DNA from: Kushneria marisflavi
GTDB taxonomy: Bacteria; Pseudomonadota; Gammaproteobacteria; Pseudomonadales; Halomonadaceae
Length of the DNA: 64,000 nt
Assembly: GCF_002157205.1 (NCBI RefSeq)
Contig: NZ_CP021358.1
Location: forward strand, 2,604,001-2,668,000
Reading direction: 5' to 3'
Part shown: one piece after another, positions 62,719 through 64,000 of the stretch
Position numbering within the stretch: position 1 is the first letter of the stretch
Layout: the number at the start of each line of letters is the position of its first letter
Made by a program: the position numbers and the translations under genes
Notes under the pieces: generated by a model
The model's database searches: none
Told to the model about the DNA's origin: nothing
Seen by the model: the letters and a program-made list of their open reading frames with translations, nothing else

Positions 62719-63033
62719 TTATTGATTGTTATCGAGCTGCTGTATACCGTTGATGAATTCGGCCTCGGAGATCTGTCGATCCCGGTCCTCATCCAGCGTG
62801 GTAAAAAGCCCCTGCAGCCCGGCGGCGCTGGCTTCCGTTGGGTCGATGACGCCATTGTTATCGCTGTCTGCCTCATGAAAGCGACTGACAAGCTCGGGAG
62901 GCGCCCCGTTTTCCAGAGTGGCGTTGTCAAAGCCGCCCGGTCCAAATAGCGGGCCCGTGCAGCCAGCCAGTGTGAATGGCAGCAATGCAGCGCCGAGCAG
63001 ACCATTTCGTAGGACGTTATTGTATTTGTGCAT
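62719..63033 (-). CDS. EF-hand domain lipoprotein
   Basis: A 104-residue exported protein with a lipobox LAGC (Cys25) after a hydrophobic signal, so probably anchored in the outer or inner membrane. Two EF-hand calcium loops follow: DSDNNGVIDPTE and DEDRDRQISEAE, both with acidic residues at positions 1, 3 and 12. It is likely a Ca2+-binding surface or periplasmic protein of unknown role. It starts an apparent two-gene unit with the porin. Confidence 0.85.
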   Translation of the reverse strand: MHKYNNVLRNGLLGAALLPFTLAGCTGPLFGPGGFDNATLENGAPPELVSRFHEADSDNNGVIDPTEASAAGLQGLFTTLDEDRDRQISEAEFINGIQQLDNNQ

Positions 63034-63186
63034 GATGGATCCCTTGTTATTGCACGTCGGTCGTGTGAGGGCGCAAGGCCCATCATTGAGGCAAAAGCCT
63101 CCCGTGACGCCCCAAAAGGAGCGTCATGGACAGACAGGCCACAATGGCCTGCCATGTTCTTTTAAAGGTGTTGTTCCCCTGAGGTA

Positions 63187-64000
63187 TCAGGCGGCCGTTT
63201 CGAGAAAGGCGGCCTTTAAAAGGGCCTTCGTATACGCTTCGCGCGGTGCCCGGAAAATACGTTCTGCGCTGCCCTGTTCAACGACCTGACCTTCCTTCAT
63301 GACCAGCACGGTGTCGGACAGCGCGCGGACCACGGCCAGGTCGTGGCTGATGAACACATAGGTCAGGTCGTATTTCTGCTGGAGGTGGCGCAGAAGTTCG
63401 ATGACCGTCATTTGCACCGAGCGATCGAGCGCCGAGGTCGGCTCATCGAGCAACAGGAAATCAGGTTTGAGCACCAGTGCCCGGGCAATGGCGATGCGCT
63501 GACGCTGGCCGCCGGAGAATTCATGCGGATAGCGCTTGCGCATCGCCGGGTCGAGCGCCACTTCCTCAAGAGATTCGATGACCCGCGCTTCGCGCTCGCG
63601 CCGGTCGAGCTCGGGAAAGTGCACCTTGAGTCCTTCGCTGATGATTTCGCCCACGGTCAGACGCGGTGACAGCGAGCCAAAGGGGTCCTGAAAGACCACC
63701 TGCATGCGCGAGCGCAGCGGCCGCATGTCAGACTTGTCAAAGTTTGTGATGTCGGTGTCTTCAAAGCGCAGCTGCCCCTGACTTTTCAACAGTCTCAGCA
63801 GCGCCCGCCCAAGCGTTGACTTGCCCGAGCCTGACTCACCGACAATCCCCACGGTCTGGCCGCGTCGGACGGTCAGGTCGATGCCGCGTACCGCCTCGAA
63901 ATAGTCGCTCTTGCCGAACAGGCGCTTTTTGGTGGTAAAGCGCACCCGAACATCCTGACCGCTGAGCAGCACCGGGGCATCTTCTGCCACGGCTGCCTTG
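63187..64000 (-). CDS. yejF: YejF-like ABC transporter ATP-binding protein, C-terminal half (cut by window end)
   Basis: The frame is open to the window edge, so the true start lies beyond 64000. The visible 270 or so residues form one ABC domain with Walker [20 protein letters not shown], signature [15 protein letters not shown], Walker [12 protein letters not shown] and H-loop FISHDL. Sequence features ([37 protein letters not shown]) match the second ATPase domain of YejF, the double ATPase of the YejABEF peptide/microcin C uptake system. A GTG at 63990 could be an internal start but is probably within the linker. Confidence 0.85.
   Translation of the reverse strand, partial: KAAVAEDAPVLLSGQDVRVRFTTKKRLFGKSDYFEAVRGIDLTVRRGQTVGIVGESGSGKSTLGRALLRLLKSQGQLRFEDTDITNFDKSDMRPLRSRMQVVFQDPFGSLSPRLTVGEIISEGLKVHFPELDRREREARVIESLEEVALDPAMRKRYPHEFSGGQRQRIAIARALVLKPDFLLLDEPTSALDRSVQMTVIELLRHLQQKYDLTYVFISHDLAVVRALSDTVLVMKEGQVVEQGSAERIFRAPREAYTKALLKAAFLETAA

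Overview
The window is a gene-dense stretch of gammaproteobacterial core chromosome. G+C is high, by eye around 60 percent. The gene set and protein style point to a moderately halophilic member of the Halomonadaceae (Halomonas/Kushneria type). The clues are a BCCT betaine/choline-type carrier, a TAXI-type TRAP transporter under a sigma-54 two-component system, and the Pseudomonas/Halomonas order xerD-dsbC-hom-thrC. The corB-like/ccsA-like pair divergent from ffh-rpsP-rimM-trmD-rplS is also typical of gammaproteobacteria. The genus is inferred from protein character only. I see no insertion sequence, prophage, integron, CRISPR array, rRNA operon or replication origin.

Layout. 1-8.4 kb: end of pstB, a BCCT transporter, an extensin-like protein, small VOC/DUF3253/GST genes, purE-purK, and a class V aminotransferase. 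8.5-15.4 kb (minus strand): a TAXI TRAP transporter (fused permease and binding protein) downstream of a DctB/DctD-like kinase-regulator pair. Between regulator and transporter lie a well-formed -24/-12 promoter and two dyads 33 bp apart that look like activator sites. 15.6-25.8 kb: housekeeping and hypothetical genes (Tim44-like, YaaA, Tas-like reductase, SEL1 protein, quinone oxidoreductase, LOG protein, DUF501, HNH, MalY/PatB, CnoX/YbbN, DUF3750). 25.9-32.4 kb: initiator tRNA, a 922-residue DUF349 protein, minCDE and sbcB. 32.5-43.5 kb: an M16 protease, a catalytically degenerate SRAP protein, a TetR regulator coupled to an LplT-PlsC fusion, a PepSY-PhoP-PhoQ-like operon, a CorB-like protein and a CcsA-like protein.

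43.8-55.9 kb: ffh, rpsP-rimM-trmD-rplS, xerD, dsbC, hom, thrC, a GST, a RecJ-like exonuclease, a YitT protein and a VOC protein. 55.9-59.3 kb (minus strand): a copper-efflux operon with the order merR, copA and a 27-residue membrane peptide. It is driven by a promoter with the stretched 20-bp spacer typical of MerR control. 59.4-64 kb: a DUF3455 protein, an ECF sigma factor with an RskA-like anti-sigma, a porin, an EF-hand lipoprotein and the C-terminal half of a YejF-like ABC ATPase cut by the window end.

No obviously new multi-gene system is present. The observations most worth following are: the sigma-54 promoter/enhancer layout of the TRAP operon; an SRAP-fold protein that has lost all four catalytic residues; the 27-residue peptide overlapping the copA stop; and the in-frame hexanucleotide repeat that builds a Ser-Glu linker inside CopA. 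Starts were chosen by ribosome-binding-site spacing and family alignment from memory; no searches were run.
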